DNA from: Paraliobacillus salinarum
GTDB lineage: Bacteria; Bacillota; Bacilli; Bacillales; Amphibacillaceae
Direction of reading: 5' to 3'
DNA length: 64,000 nt
Assembly (NCBI RefSeq): GCF_014083865.1
Contig: NZ_JACEFA010000002.1
Span: 186,001-250,000, forward strand
In this document: positions 33,087 to 42,769 of the stretch, piece after piece
How the letters are laid out: each line of letters starts with the position of its first letter
How positions within the stretch are numbered: position 1 is the first letter of the stretch
Program-made: the position numbers and the translations under genes
The notes under the pieces: generated by a model
Seen by the model: only the letters and a program-made list of their open reading frames with translations
Told to the model about the DNA's origin: nothing
The model's database searches: none

Positions 33087-34409
33087 TCAATTTAATTTTT
33101 TAAATTGGATATTTCTCCATGACACATTTCCATTTCTCATCAAATAAGGCCCCAGCTTAATGTATTTACCCTTTTCTGGTGTTATATTAAGCTCTATTTT
33201 ACTCCAAGTATTATTCTTCAGTTCTAATTGATCTACTTTAATATTTTTATACCAATCACAATCTTTTTGCAAATATGTGTCAACTGTATTGAAAGTTCTA
33301 AGAGAAAAAATTAATTTATTACTATCAATTTCTTCTATTTTATCAACTTTTATTTCAAAAGTTAGCTTGAAGGTATACAATCCTTTTGTATCAATCTCGA
33401 TTGGATGTGACCAGATTTGGGCATTCCTATCCTGTTCTAATCCACTCATTGTTACAGATAAAACATTTAAGTCTGGCTGATCCTCTTCCGGTGGCAATAT
33501 ATCAAAAACATCCTGCCAATACGACCAGTAAAGTTTCCCTTGGCTAAAATCACCATTTTTCAATAATTTTATGTTTGTCTGCTCTGTATTATTAGAGATA
33601 AGATAAGTATTTTTATATTTGTAGAGATCTTTCAAAATAATCATTAATAATTTATGTGTGAAATCCTCATAAAAATCCTGTGTATAATGCACATAGAAAA
33701 CTTCCCAAAAATGATTATCTATCGAAGTATATTTTTTATCATAGTTAATAGTTTCAACATACGAATAATTATCTTCAAAGTAATCATAAAACTTAAATAA
33801 CATAGCATTAATTTGATCTACATCTATCTTTCTATATTTACCTATTTTACTAATTTTTTTTATTTTGTTTGATTTTGTTTCAATATAATCATCTGTAAAC
33901 TCAATTTTATTAAGAATAATTTTAGTGTTTGGAAACTCTAATTTCATTTTCTCCATAAACTTATCTATGGCGCTTTTCCAGATTTTAAAATATTCATCGA
34001 AATCTTTCTCAGGCTTATATGTCTCACCTAATTCCAAAGTAGAATAAAAAGGAGTTTTTTTAAACAGCCAAGTTTTATTAGTTATATAACTAGTTCCAAT
34101 TTTTCTAACTCCAAAATAAACGTCCGGATATAAATCTAATATTAAAAAATCAGGCTGTGAGATACGCATTGAGTTCCATGGGCTTTTCAACAATTCCGTA
34201 ATTAATATTTTTTTATTAAAATCATTAATGTCACCCTTGAGTACACTATATGGCTGAAAGGGAATTGAATCTGACATTAATGAAATCATAGACATATGAT
34301 TTTGTGTAAAGACACATTGATAGTAATCTTTATAATCTTTAATAAAATTAGAATTAAAAGCATCTCGGCTGACACAACTACCTATTACAGCTAGTTTTAT
34401 GTTATTCAT
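33087..34409 (-). CDS. DUF6270-like SGNH-type protein with C-terminal carbohydrate-binding-like domain
   Basis: A 440-residue protein whose N-terminus reads VIGSCVSRDAFNSNF, the first block of the DUF6270 family, which resembles the catalytic Ser block of SGNH hydrolases/acyltransferases. A His-containing block (SIDNHFWEVFYVHYTQDFY) lies about residue 225. From about 290 a jelly-roll-like domain follows, starting LLKNGDFSQGKLYWSYW and ending in beta strands, as in carbohydrate-binding modules. No signal peptide or membrane segment is apparent. Such proteins occur in polysaccharide clusters and may modify the polymer. The function is not established. First gene of the probable tag operon. Confidence 0.65.
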   Translation of the reverse strand: MNNIKLAVIGSCVSRDAFNSNFIKDYKDYYQCVFTQNHMSMISLMSDSIPFQPYSVLKGDINDFNKKILITELLKSPWNSMRISQPDFLILDLYPDVYFGVRKIGTSYITNKTWLFKKTPFYSTLELGETYKPEKDFDEYFKIWKSAIDKFMEKMKLEFPNTKIILNKIEFTDDYIETKSNKIKKISKIGKYRKIDVDQINAMLFKFYDYFEDNYSYVETINYDKKYTSIDNHFWEVFYVHYTQDFYEDFTHKLLMIILKDLYKYKNTYLISNNTEQTNIKLLKNGDFSQGKLYWSYWQDVFDILPPEEDQPDLNVLSVTMSGLEQDRNAQIWSHPIEIDTKGLYTFKLTFEIKVDKIEEIDSNKLIFSLRTFNTVDTYLQKDCDWYKNIKVDQLELKNNTWSKIELNITPEKGKYIKLGPYLMRNGNVSWRNIQFKKLN

Positions 34410-34885
34410 ATTTGATTACTCCTTAGTTTTTATGTAAATATACTAGTTTTAAATAATTCGTTAAAATACATTGGGTTTTGTAGGTTATTCTAATTTTTTT
34501 ACTTATTCAGTATAGCAGGATTACAAAATAAAAACATACTAAAATTAGTGGATAGAGGGCTAGACGGGTTACCTTTGCAAACCTTTAAAGGCTGTGAATG
34601 TGAGGCGTGTTCGGATTGATAGTTACTTTTACGGAGTGGTACTTGAGAATTGACACCGCTAAGTAAACAAATGTTACAGCAAATCCTGATTATAACCAAA
34701 AAAAAGGTTCCGATCATCTTTCTTTAATAATCGAAACCTTCCTTTTTTTTGGAGTTGTTATGTTTTCACTTCAATTTAGAATTACTAAATAGAATCATTT
34801 TCACTCAGAGGTTTTCATAATAGAATTTGAATATCATAATCCACATTTCTTATATTATCTATGCCGCTCATGAAGCATATAGGGT
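34410..34885. other. Non-coding gap between csaB and the DUF6270 gene
   Basis: Contains a terminator and an ORF of 72 residues (34499-34717) without ribosome site or family resemblance. The segment 34540-34640 is somewhat more GC-rich than its surroundings; I recognise nothing in it. Confidence 0.5.
34704..34740 (-). terminator. Terminator of the csaB transcript
   Basis: AAGGTTCCGAT and ATCGAAACCTT form the stem (one bulge); on the minus strand it is followed by TTTTTTTTGG. Confidence 0.75.
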
Positions 34886-35971
34886 TCAATCCTTTTTCAT
34901 CTTAGCAAACAAACTTAAAGCCTTTCTAGATGTTTCAAACGCTTCTTTCTGATAATGGATTAATTTATTATGTATCCTATTTTTCTCATTAGCTTCTTCT
35001 GAAAAGCTTTCCTCAATTATATCGACTAATGAGTTACTATCCCAATTCTCTTGCGTAACATTACCGGCAACAGGTTGTTCAAAGATAGATGCAAATGAGT
35101 CTACCTTTGGATCATAGGATAATGCAACAAATGGTGTTCTTGTAATTACAGAAAATATAAGAGAATGTAATCTCATCCCCAATAGGATCCGCGATTGTCC
35201 AATAAGGGTAATTTTGTCTTCAATGCTTGCATCATGTGGCGCTATGATACTTCTTTCGGTCATCATATTCGCAACTTCTTCTGATGCTTTATTATCAACT
35301 TCTCCATGCATAGGGAGAAAAACAATTTCAAAACCTTTTTGAGCTAGTATATCTAAACTAGCTGCAATTTTTTGTTTGTAAGGTACATCAGAGGGCCATT
35401 CTCTTACACTTACAGCAACCGATTTCTTGTTCTTTTCTTGTAATTTCCAATCCGTCTTAAATGTTGTTACATCTAGACCTAATACAGCATCCGGAACAAT
35501 ATCAATTGATTTGTTAACACCGATCGTTTCTAACAATTTTTTAGAATCATTATCCCTCACCGTGACAGAATCCATTTTATTCAAAGTATATTTGGTTATC
35601 AACTTGCTTACAGGGTGACTGATTGGACCTATACCTTGAGCATATATAAAAACAGGTTTCTTGCAACGTTTCGCTAAATGCATAATTAAAGTGTAATAAG
35701 GAATTGATTTTAAACTTGTTTGATCTTGTAAAAGGCTTCCCCCACCACTAATTAATCCATCTGAATCCTTAAGTACATGGATAACCTCTTTTATTTTCCA
35801 ACGATTAACAGCATCAACGCCATATGTTTTGCTTGTTGAGCTAGGATCATTTGAGAGAACAGTAATTTTTATGTCATGTTGTAATTCTTTTAAGGATTGA
35901 ATAATGGAAAATAATATAGCTTCATCTCCAACATTTTCAAATCCATAGTAACCAGATAATACGATGTGCAT
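34886..35971 (-). CDS. csaB: Polysaccharide pyruvyl transferase CsaB
   Basis: A 361-residue enzyme that transfers pyruvate from phosphoenolpyruvate to a ManNAc residue of the secondary cell-wall polymer; the ketal so formed is the ligand of SLH domains. Motifs are VLSGYYGFENVGDEAIL at the start, GLISGGGSLLQD, FIYAQGIGP and the C-terminal GMRLHSLIFS. ATG 35971 has GGGGTGAG 4-5 bases upstream; the longer ORF start would extend into the preceding gene. It follows the DUF5693-type gene by 5 bp. Its presence explains the five SLH proteins nearby. Confidence 0.93.
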   Translation of the reverse strand: MHIVLSGYYGFENVGDEAILFSIIQSLKELQHDIKITVLSNDPSSTSKTYGVDAVNRWKIKEVIHVLKDSDGLISGGGSLLQDQTSLKSIPYYTLIMHLAKRCKKPVFIYAQGIGPISHPVSKLITKYTLNKMDSVTVRDNDSKKLLETIGVNKSIDIVPDAVLGLDVTTFKTDWKLQEKNKKSVAVSVREWPSDVPYKQKIAASLDILAQKGFEIVFLPMHGEVDNKASEEVANMMTERSIIAPHDASIEDKITLIGQSRILLGMRLHSLIFSVITRTPFVALSYDPKVDSFASIFEQPVAGNVTQENWDSNSLVDIIEESFSEEANEKNRIHNKLIHYQKEAFETSRKALSLFAKMKKD

Positions 35972-35976
35972 TATTC

Positions 35977-37905
35977 TCACCCCGCTTTCAACGCTTTTGT
36001 AATCGTACGATAGCAAATGTTAAACAAGTAAATTAAAAGCAATCCGATAAGGTAACCGAATACTACACCATATATTGTACGTAATATCGAAACATAGATC
36101 GGAATATGAAGATGTGTAAAAGTATTCATAATTGATAAGAAACCAATTGTTGCTGGGATTAATAGAAATCTGCCCCACTTCCGATTAATCCACATAACAT
36201 GTAAAGCCAATATAAAGATAGGAAAACCAATTAAAAATTCTTTCGTTCTTGGTCTTGTATATAATAGCTCTTCTAACTTTTGGCGTATGATTATTTCTAT
36301 TGATAATACGTCCGCAGCATTTCCTGAACGATCAACATAATAATAAAAAACAAATCCGACTAATCCAATAATGATCAAATGCCAATATTTAACGTTGAAT
36401 GCCTTTAGAAAATGTATTGTTCTTCTAATACATTCTCCCATAAAGTCTCCTTTATACTTGTAATAAATTGTAGATATTTCATTCCACATTACAAAAATGG
36501 TAACAAAGATTATCGGAATAATATAAACTAATTTTACGCCTCTAAAGGATTCGAACCCTGTAATGAATGCATTGCCGTTTAACAAGCCTATTACAATGGT
36601 GATACCAACTAAACTAATCGCAAGTGCTTTTAAATATTGTATGCTAATTGACTTAATATTAGCGCTTGGTTTACCTGTAGAAATTACCGCATAAATAGGT
36701 GTAATTATCGCAATAATTAATGCAAATGCTTGTAACAAAATTAGTTTTTGGGATAACAAATAAAGTGCAGCTAATGCAATCATAAATATAAGAGTAATTA
36801 TTCTTAATTTATCATTTTTCATAATTTTTGAAGCTAAGAAAGCAAACAAAACCCCTGCTAATAATGTGACTATTTGCGTAAATAATGTAAAGTCTACTTT
36901 TTTAAAGGCTGTTGCATCGCCTGCAATAAACTGATCAGGCATTTGGTTCATCACTGCACTTAAATATTCTTTTGAAATATCTAAACTTTCCAAAGGATCT
37001 TCCACAATAGGGATATGAAAGAAAATAGAACGAATATTACGCTCTTTAACTGCTCTTACAGATTTATCAACGCTAACTTCTATTGATTCTTCGTCTAAGC
37101 GTAGACTATGTAATCTTATAAAGTCATAATCTACATTTCGAGCAATCGTGGTCAGTCCATGTTGATTTGCAAATTCAATATTATAAAAAACAATTTCTGC
37201 TTGAGATAGTTTGTCTGATAACTCTTTAATTTCTTTTATATTTGGTGATCCTAATACTTCTTCTCCTGAAAATAATACATTAGAAGAGTTACCATCTTTT
37301 TGCTTAATAATATCATTTACTATCGCTTTATTTACATTGTGTTCTTCTGTATTCTCTACTCTAAATATATAAGACAAATCGTGCCTTTTTAATTGATCTA
37401 ACACAAGTTGGTCATACCCTAAATAAGTGTGTAATTTCGATTCCTCTGTATCAACCAGATCATCCGCAATAAAATATAATATTTCATTACCTACAGTTAC
37501 CTCGCTTGGATCAAAATGTTCCTTTATCTTATTGTTATAATAAGAATTTTCCGGAATAGTTGTAAAGAACCCACTGTTTTCAGGTAACCGATCATCATCA
37601 GCAGTAAATCTTACAATTTCTTTTAAGTAATTTTTTGAGTAAATATCAATAATGTCTTGTTGCTCCCAATCACTTAATGTACTCTGGTTTAGAGATACCG
37701 TTGTTAATCCAGCTTCCTCTAAAGTATCTAATGCGGTATCCATTGTTAACGTTTTGTTCAAGGTAAGTTCCTGTATTTCTTCATAGGGTGTGACTAATTC
37801 GTATGTATTATTATCTACCTCAGCATCCCATCTTTGAAATATACCGGGCAAAGCAGCAATAACTAATATAACAATGGAGATCCATAGATATTTGCGTTTG
37901 ATCAA
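35977..37905 (-). CDS. DUF5693-family multispanning membrane protein
   Basis: About 642 residues from a TTG at 37905 (AGGAAG nine bases before). One N-terminal helix (residues 5-22), an extracellular domain to about 335 with a TIM-barrel-like look (repeated short beta-alpha segments), then about eight to nine helices. Proteins of this kind are commonly found directly upstream of csaB in Bacillota, which fits here. It may help export or assemble the pyruvylated polymer, but no activity is established. Family name is from recollection of genomic context and architecture. Confidence 0.75.
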   Translation of the reverse strand: MIKRKYLWISIVILVIAALPGIFQRWDAEVDNNTYELVTPYEEIQELTLNKTLTMDTALDTLEEAGLTTVSLNQSTLSDWEQQDIIDIYSKNYLKEIVRFTADDDRLPENSGFFTTIPENSYYNNKIKEHFDPSEVTVGNEILYFIADDLVDTEESKLHTYLGYDQLVLDQLKRHDLSYIFRVENTEEHNVNKAIVNDIIKQKDGNSSNVLFSGEEVLGSPNIKEIKELSDKLSQAEIVFYNIEFANQHGLTTIARNVDYDFIRLHSLRLDEESIEVSVDKSVRAVKERNIRSIFFHIPIVEDPLESLDISKEYLSAVMNQMPDQFIAGDATAFKKVDFTLFTQIVTLLAGVLFAFLASKIMKNDKLRIITLIFMIALAALYLLSQKLILLQAFALIIAIITPIYAVISTGKPSANIKSISIQYLKALAISLVGITIVIGLLNGNAFITGFESFRGVKLVYIIPIIFVTIFVMWNEISTIYYKYKGDFMGECIRRTIHFLKAFNVKYWHLIIIGLVGFVFYYYVDRSGNAADVLSIEIIIRQKLEELLYTRPRTKEFLIGFPIFILALHVMWINRKWGRFLLIPATIGFLSIMNTFTHLHIPIYVSILRTIYGVVFGYLIGLLLIYLFNICYRTITKALKAG

Positions 37906-38221
37906 GATTTGATACTTCCTTTCTATATGTACAGTCAAAATCCTTTTTAATACTTTCCATAAAACAAGAAACCTGATAATAATATAACATAAAAAAATGA
38001 AGATACGACAAATTCATATAAATTTAACAGTATTCTTACATTGTAATTGACATTTTACTACAGATTGTTTTTTATAGCATATCCAGTTATTTTCCTTATA
38101 CTCCTTTGTATTTACCCATCTGTTGGTTGACCTTCCAAAAACTCTGTTTATACATAAGTAACATACTTGCATGAGAATACTTATTAAAATCATAAAGTAT
38201 TGTAGCAATTCCCCACGCTTA

Positions 38222-38250
38222 TTGACAACATCTGCTATATCACATATAAT
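38222..38250 (+). promoter_or_regulatory. Perfect sigma-A promoter
   Basis: TTGACA (38222-38227), a 17-bp spacer, and TATAAT (38245-38250), an exact consensus. The start would be near 38257, which is 458 bp before the next start codon, so the transcript has either a long leader or a separate small RNA. Confidence 0.75.
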
Positions 38251-38290
38251 TTGTATTGAACTGAGGTTGGATGACCAACGTCTAACAAAA

Positions 38291-38304
38291 TGAAAGCGCA
38301 ATCA
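38291..38304 (+). promoter_or_regulatory. cre-like CcpA operator
   Basis: TGAAAGCGCAATCA fits TGWNANCGNTNWCA at all but one position. It lies about 35 bases downstream of the predicted start of the transcript from 38257. Confidence 0.55.
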
Positions 38305-38714
38305 TAAAATAATAGTTTTTGACTAAATTCAGTTCTCTTTATCTCCCTACCATGAAAATATAGCGATGAGCTTTGCTATAAACCACACGATTAATATTCT
38401 ATTACATAAAAACAAATATCGTTATTGCCTCCATTGTCACTTATAGTTTCTAAAAAAATAATTAATAGTTAAATTAAATCAATCCTTTTATTTCAATACA
38501 TATAATTCTTGCTTTACTTGTATTATGTATTTATTTGATAGTTTATAAGATTTATTTATCAATAATTTACTCTTTTCATAATGGCTTAAAGGGGGTGATA
38601 AAACCGATCGGCATGTAGGTTGTATCGTTTCTTTATAAAATCATAGATTAGGTTAAATAATGAAATCTATTCTTATTTTTATAAAGAAAAAAATACGAGA
38701 AGGGAGTTAAGTAA

Positions 38715-41700
38715 ATGCGAATGAAAGCAAGACAAAAACATTATAGTATCATGTTAATTTTTGTTCTATTGTTAAGTGCATTCACCCCAGCCGTAGCACC
38801 TATGAACGCAAATGCAGCAACTACTGATCAAACCATATCAGTAGCAGATGCAATTAATCTTAATAATGATGGAAGTCAACAGTCTGTTCAGGGTTATATT
38901 GTGGGGTTTGTAGACAGTGGTAACGTTTCAAATAATCCTACTGATTTTGCAAATGATTATAATGTAGCTATAGCAGACAATAAAGAGGTTACAGATAAAA
39001 GTCAGATGCTATTTGTTAAAGTGGAGAGTCAGTACCGAGGTGAGTTTGGCTTACAAACGAACCCTGACAACTTAGGAAAAGAGGTTATTGTTGACGGTAC
39101 AATGACAGCGTACCATGGCCATAATGGTTTAAAAGATGCTACTTCAATGAAGTTTACATCTGAGAAACCTTCTGAACCATTAGAGTTAAAAACAATTACT
39201 GATGCTCGTGCACAAGGTACTGGAGAAGTTAAAACAAAAGGTATAGTGACTGGAATATTAAAGAATAATCTTTTCATTCAAGATGAAAATGCAGCAATTG
39301 CAATTTATCCAGTTATACCAGATGTTAATTTAGGCGATGAAATTACTGTTACAGGTAGCTTAGGTGAACATAATGGTTTATTACAATTGCAAGGTGTTAC
39401 TGTAGACGCTAAGAATACTGAGACAACAGTGCCTAATCCTATAACACTAGAGGGTAGCCAACTAAAAGATCATGAGTCGGAGTTAGCACTTGTTGAAAAC
39501 GTTTCAATAGTTAGTGTTTATGATGGTGGAAATTGGGCTAATTATACAGTAAAGGATGCTTCAGGTACTGAGTTCATTGTTCGTGACGAAACGAATAGTC
39601 TTAATTTAAATGTTGGACAAAGCTACAGTAGTATTGCTGGAATGATAACTCAATATAAAGGCGAATTCCAAATTACACCTAGAACAAAGGCTGATATTAT
39701 TGCTGATAGTTCTGTTGTTCAAGCAGTAGTAGCAACACCAAATAGCGGGAAAGTACCTGCTGGACAAGAGGTTGCACTTAAGACATCAACTGCTGATGCA
39801 ACAATTTACTATACGACAGATGGATCTGATCCTGTAGAAAACGGGAAGCTTTACGAGGGTGCAATAACTGTTGATAGCGAAATGTCGATTAAAGCTTATG
39901 CCAAAAAAGACGGTTTAAAAAATAGTGAGGTTGCAACATTTGCTTACACAGTTTATGACCCACAAGAAGGCATTCAGATACACGATATCCAAGGTGAAAG
40001 CCACCATTCTTCTATGGTCGGTGATATTGTAGAGAATGTAGAAGGTATTGTTACTTATGTATTTGATATTAGAGGTAGTCACTACTTCAATATGCAATTA
40101 CCAGAAGCAGATCAAGATAACAACCCTAAAACATCAGAAGGGATTGTTGTTTATACAGGAAAGCAAGAAGATGTAAAAGTTGGGGATAAAGTAGAGGTAA
40201 CAGGAAAAGTCGATGAGTACTATATTGATGGATATAGTAGCAAAGCAGAGACTGATTTACCTATTACTCAGATCAATGCGCGAGACGATAAAGGTGGAAT
40301 CATTTCAGTAGTTGAAAGTGGTGTTGCATTACCTGAGGTTATTGAAATTAAATCAAGTGATATTCCATCTAAAATAAGTGGTGAACAAGGATTTAACGTA
40401 TTCGAACCTGAAAACTTTTCTATTGACTATTGGGAAAGTATGGAGGCTATGCGTGTTGAAGTTCTAGCATCACGTGCGATTGCTCCACAAGAACACGGTG
40501 ACCTAGTTGTAGTTACTAATGAATTTGAGACAGCGTATGAGACTATCAATGGTGGTATTCTTTTAACCGAAGAAGGACCTAACGCTCAATCTATACAATT
40601 CAAACTACAACCAAACAGTCCAGCTAGAGATTTCGCAGTAAAAACAGGAGATCTTTTTGTAGATCCGTTATCAGGTGTTGTTATGTACGGTTATGGAAAC
40701 TACAAAGTATACACTGATCTTAGTGATGCGGAAAAAGCTTTCAAGGAAGGTTCAACCAAACCAGAAAAGACTGACATTGTTAAAGCAGAAGACGAACTAA
40801 CTGTTGCATCTTACAACGTTGAGAACTTCTCCAATAATACAAGTCAAACATCTGAGCAAAAGGCTCAAAATATTGCTAGAGCGTTTGTAGAAGATATGAA
40901 CAGTCCTGATATTATCGGTGTTGTTGAAGTACAAGATAACAACGGTCAAGATGAAGGACCTGATAATGCAGATGCTTCTGAAAGTTATCAACGTTTAATT
41001 GAAGATATTGAAGGTAGAGGCGGACCTACTTACGCCTACGCAAACATTAATCCTGAATATAATCAAGATGGAGGCGCACCAGGTGGTAACATTCGTGTAG
41101 GATACTTATATAACCCAGATCGCGTATCTTTAACTGATGCAGAGCATGGTACAGCGACAGATGCAGTAGGCTATGAAGATGGTAAACTAACTTTTAACCC
41201 TGGACGTATCTCTCCAAATAAAGAAATAATGGATGGTACAAGAAAGCCTTTAGCAGCTCAATTTGAATTCCAAGGAGAAAGTGTTGTTGTTGTAAACGCA
41301 CACTTAAATTCCAAACGAGGAGACGATCCATTCTATGGACAAAATCAGCCTCCTAACTTCGGAAGTCGCGTGGAACGAATTGAATTGGCTAAGCTAATTA
41401 ATACTTTCGTGAGTGATGTTATCGATAAAAACCCTGATGAGAATGTAGTTGTTGTTGGAGATATGAACGATTACGAATTCTCAGAGCCGTTACAAGTTCT
41501 TGCAGGAGATGAATTAACAAACAAAGTATTTGATGTCCCTACTAGCGAACGATACACTTATGTATATCAAGGAAACTCACATGTGTTTGATCAAGCACTG
41601 GTATCAAATAACATTGCTAATGATACCGAAATTGATATCATTCATGTAAATGCTGATTTCACTGATATGCACGGTCGTGCAAGTGACCATGATCCAGTTT

Positions 41701-42278
41701 TAATTCAAATCGATTTAGCCAATGAACCGGCTGATAACAGTGATATGTTTGAGGATATCGAAGGGCATTGGGCTAGAAATGTAATTAACGACTTAGCAAA
41801 ACAAGGAATTATCTTTGGTTACGGTGATGGACGATTTGGACCAAATGATACATTTACACGTGGAGATTTCACATCATTGATTGTGCGCTCACTAGAATTA
41901 GAATCAGCTAATTTTAATCATCCTTTCAGTGATGTCTCTGGAGCATTTAAAAATGAGGTTGCCATTGCATACAACCTAGGTATTATTAATGGGTATCCTG
42001 GAGATGTATTTAAACCGGAAGCAACCATCACTAGAGAAGAAATGGCATCTATTATCGTGCGTGCTTATACAGAAGTAAATGATCTAAAGAGTGCAAGAGG
42101 TCTATTCGGTAGACACATGTACAAAGATGCTAGCAAGATTCATTTATCACACAAAGATAGTGTCACTATTGCTCACAAGCTCGATTTAATGATCGGAATG
42201 GAAAATAATTATTTCGCACCAAAATCAGTTGTAACAAGAGCAGAAGGAGCATCAGTGATCTTCAGAATGCTTAAGTAA
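38715..42278 (+). CDS. SLH-anchored extracellular nuclease (ExeM/NucH type)
   Basis: A 1187-residue secreted protein. After a signal peptide (to about 35, ANAA) come a DUF6359-like OB domain (about 40-150), one or two further OB-like domains (170-330), a chitobiase-C-terminal-like beta domain (340-415, YYTTDGSDPVENG), another OB-like part, and an endonuclease/exonuclease/phosphatase domain (about 695-990) with VASYNVENF, VVEVQDNN, VVVNAHLNS, VVVGDMNDYE and SDHDPVL, all catalytic blocks intact. Three SLH repeats (about 1010-1187; TRGD, TREE, TRAE) anchor it. It would degrade extracellular DNA/RNA at the wall. AAGGGAG 8 bases before ATG. Confidence 0.92.
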   Translation: MRMKARQKHYSIMLIFVLLLSAFTPAVAPMNANAATTDQTISVADAINLNNDGSQQSVQGYIVGFVDSGNVSNNPTDFANDYNVAIADNKEVTDKSQMLFVKVESQYRGEFGLQTNPDNLGKEVIVDGTMTAYHGHNGLKDATSMKFTSEKPSEPLELKTITDARAQGTGEVKTKGIVTGILKNNLFIQDENAAIAIYPVIPDVNLGDEITVTGSLGEHNGLLQLQGVTVDAKNTETTVPNPITLEGSQLKDHESELALVENVSIVSVYDGGNWANYTVKDASGTEFIVRDETNSLNLNVGQSYSSIAGMITQYKGEFQITPRTKADIIADSSVVQAVVATPNSGKVPAGQEVALKTSTADATIYYTTDGSDPVENGKLYEGAITVDSEMSIKAYAKKDGLKNSEVATFAYTVYDPQEGIQIHDIQGESHHSSMVGDIVENVEGIVTYVFDIRGSHYFNMQLPEADQDNNPKTSEGIVVYTGKQEDVKVGDKVEVTGKVDEYYIDGYSSKAETDLPITQINARDDKGGIISVVESGVALPEVIEIKSSDIPSKISGEQGFNVFEPENFSIDYWESMEAMRVEVLASRAIAPQEHGDLVVVTNEFETAYETINGGILLTEEGPNAQSIQFKLQPNSPARDFAVKTGDLFVDPLSGVVMYGYGNYKVYTDLSDAEKAFKEGSTKPEKTDIVKAEDELTVASYNVENFSNNTSQTSEQKAQNIARAFVEDMNSPDIIGVVEVQDNNGQDEGPDNADASESYQRLIEDIEGRGGPTYAYANINPEYNQDGGAPGGNIRVGYLYNPDRVSLTDAEHGTATDAVGYEDGKLTFNPGRISPNKEIMDGTRKPLAAQFEFQGESVVVVNAHLNSKRGDDPFYGQNQPPNFGSRVERIELAKLINTFVSDVIDKNPDENVVVVGDMNDYEFSEPLQVLAGDELTNKVFDVPTSERYTYVYQGNSHVFDQALVSNNIANDTEIDIIHVNADFTDMHGRASDHDPVLIQIDLANEPADNSDMFEDIEGHWARNVINDLAKQGIIFGYGDGRFGPNDTFTRGDFTSLIVRSLELESANFNHPFSDVSGAFKNEVAIAYNLGIINGYPGDVFKPEATITREEMASIIVRAYTEVNDLKSARGLFGRHMYKDASKIHLSHKDSVTIAHKLDLMIGMENNYFAPKSVVTRAEGASVIFRMLK

Positions 42279-42300
42279 GAATGCTATATTAATAAATAGT

Positions 42301-42336
42301 GAAGACGTTGATGCGTATGTACACATCAACGTCTTC
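42301..42336 (+). terminator. Terminator of the SLH nuclease gene
   Basis: GAAGACGTTGATG pairs with CATCAACGTCTTC, followed by TTCTGTTT. Confidence 0.88.
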
Positions 42337-42706
42337 TTCTGTTTACTGAACAAATAATAATAGATATAAGAATCTATCTTTGTCTATGATCGACCCACAG
42401 ATTAACAACATGAATATACGCTATTTTCTTCATATAAAGATAGATTATCCTCGTAGAAGTTATCACTGAAATGATGCTGTTTGTATTCTTTTAATTAAAT
42501 GAAAAAGATGATTAGGTAAAGTGAAATTCTTAACATTAGGGTCAGCCCACCTTATTCTAACACCTTATAAATGTTCAAATACTTTGATCACCATATCCTA
42601 CAGTTAGCAATCTAGCCTATCATTACTCGTGCTAAATAGATTATTTTTACGTTCTTCAGAAATGCTTAAACCAAAATTGCATCTTTACTGGGTGTATTAT
42701 ATTAAA

Positions 42707-42743
42707 AATGGCGTCGGTGAGTTTTTCTCACCAACGCCATTTT
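42707..42743 (-). terminator. Terminator of the SLH 5'-nucleotidase gene
   Basis: AATGGCGTCGGTGAG pairs with CTCACCAACGCCATT (one mismatch), with A/T runs on both sides. In the 370 bp between it and the previous terminator I see no gene. Confidence 0.88.
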
Positions 42744-42769
42744 CTTTGTAGCTATAAATTACAAAAGTA

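Larger units (their letters stand above)
37906..38714. other. 809-bp divergent intergenic region
   Basis: Separates the csaB transcript from the SLH nuclease gene. It holds a consensus promoter and a cre-like site pointing to the nuclease gene. Two overlapping minus-strand ORFs (37820-38017 and 38014-38301) have no ribosome sites or recognisable products and I do not call them. Confidence 0.6.

Noticed and set aside
34499-34717. 72-residue minus-strand frame in the csaB/DUF6270 gap
   Set aside because: No ribosome site, overlaps the terminator stem, and composition is unlike a protein.
37820-38301. Two minus-strand frames of 65 and 95 residues upstream of the DUF5693 gene
   Set aside because: No ribosome sites; one overlaps the DUF5693 start in another frame; the region is better explained as promoter sequence.
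42525-42550. TTAACATTAGGGTCAGCCCACC, resembling part of the palindromic repeat when read in two pieces
   Set aside because: Only the middle bases resemble the repeat and the arms are absent; too weak to call a thirteenth unit.
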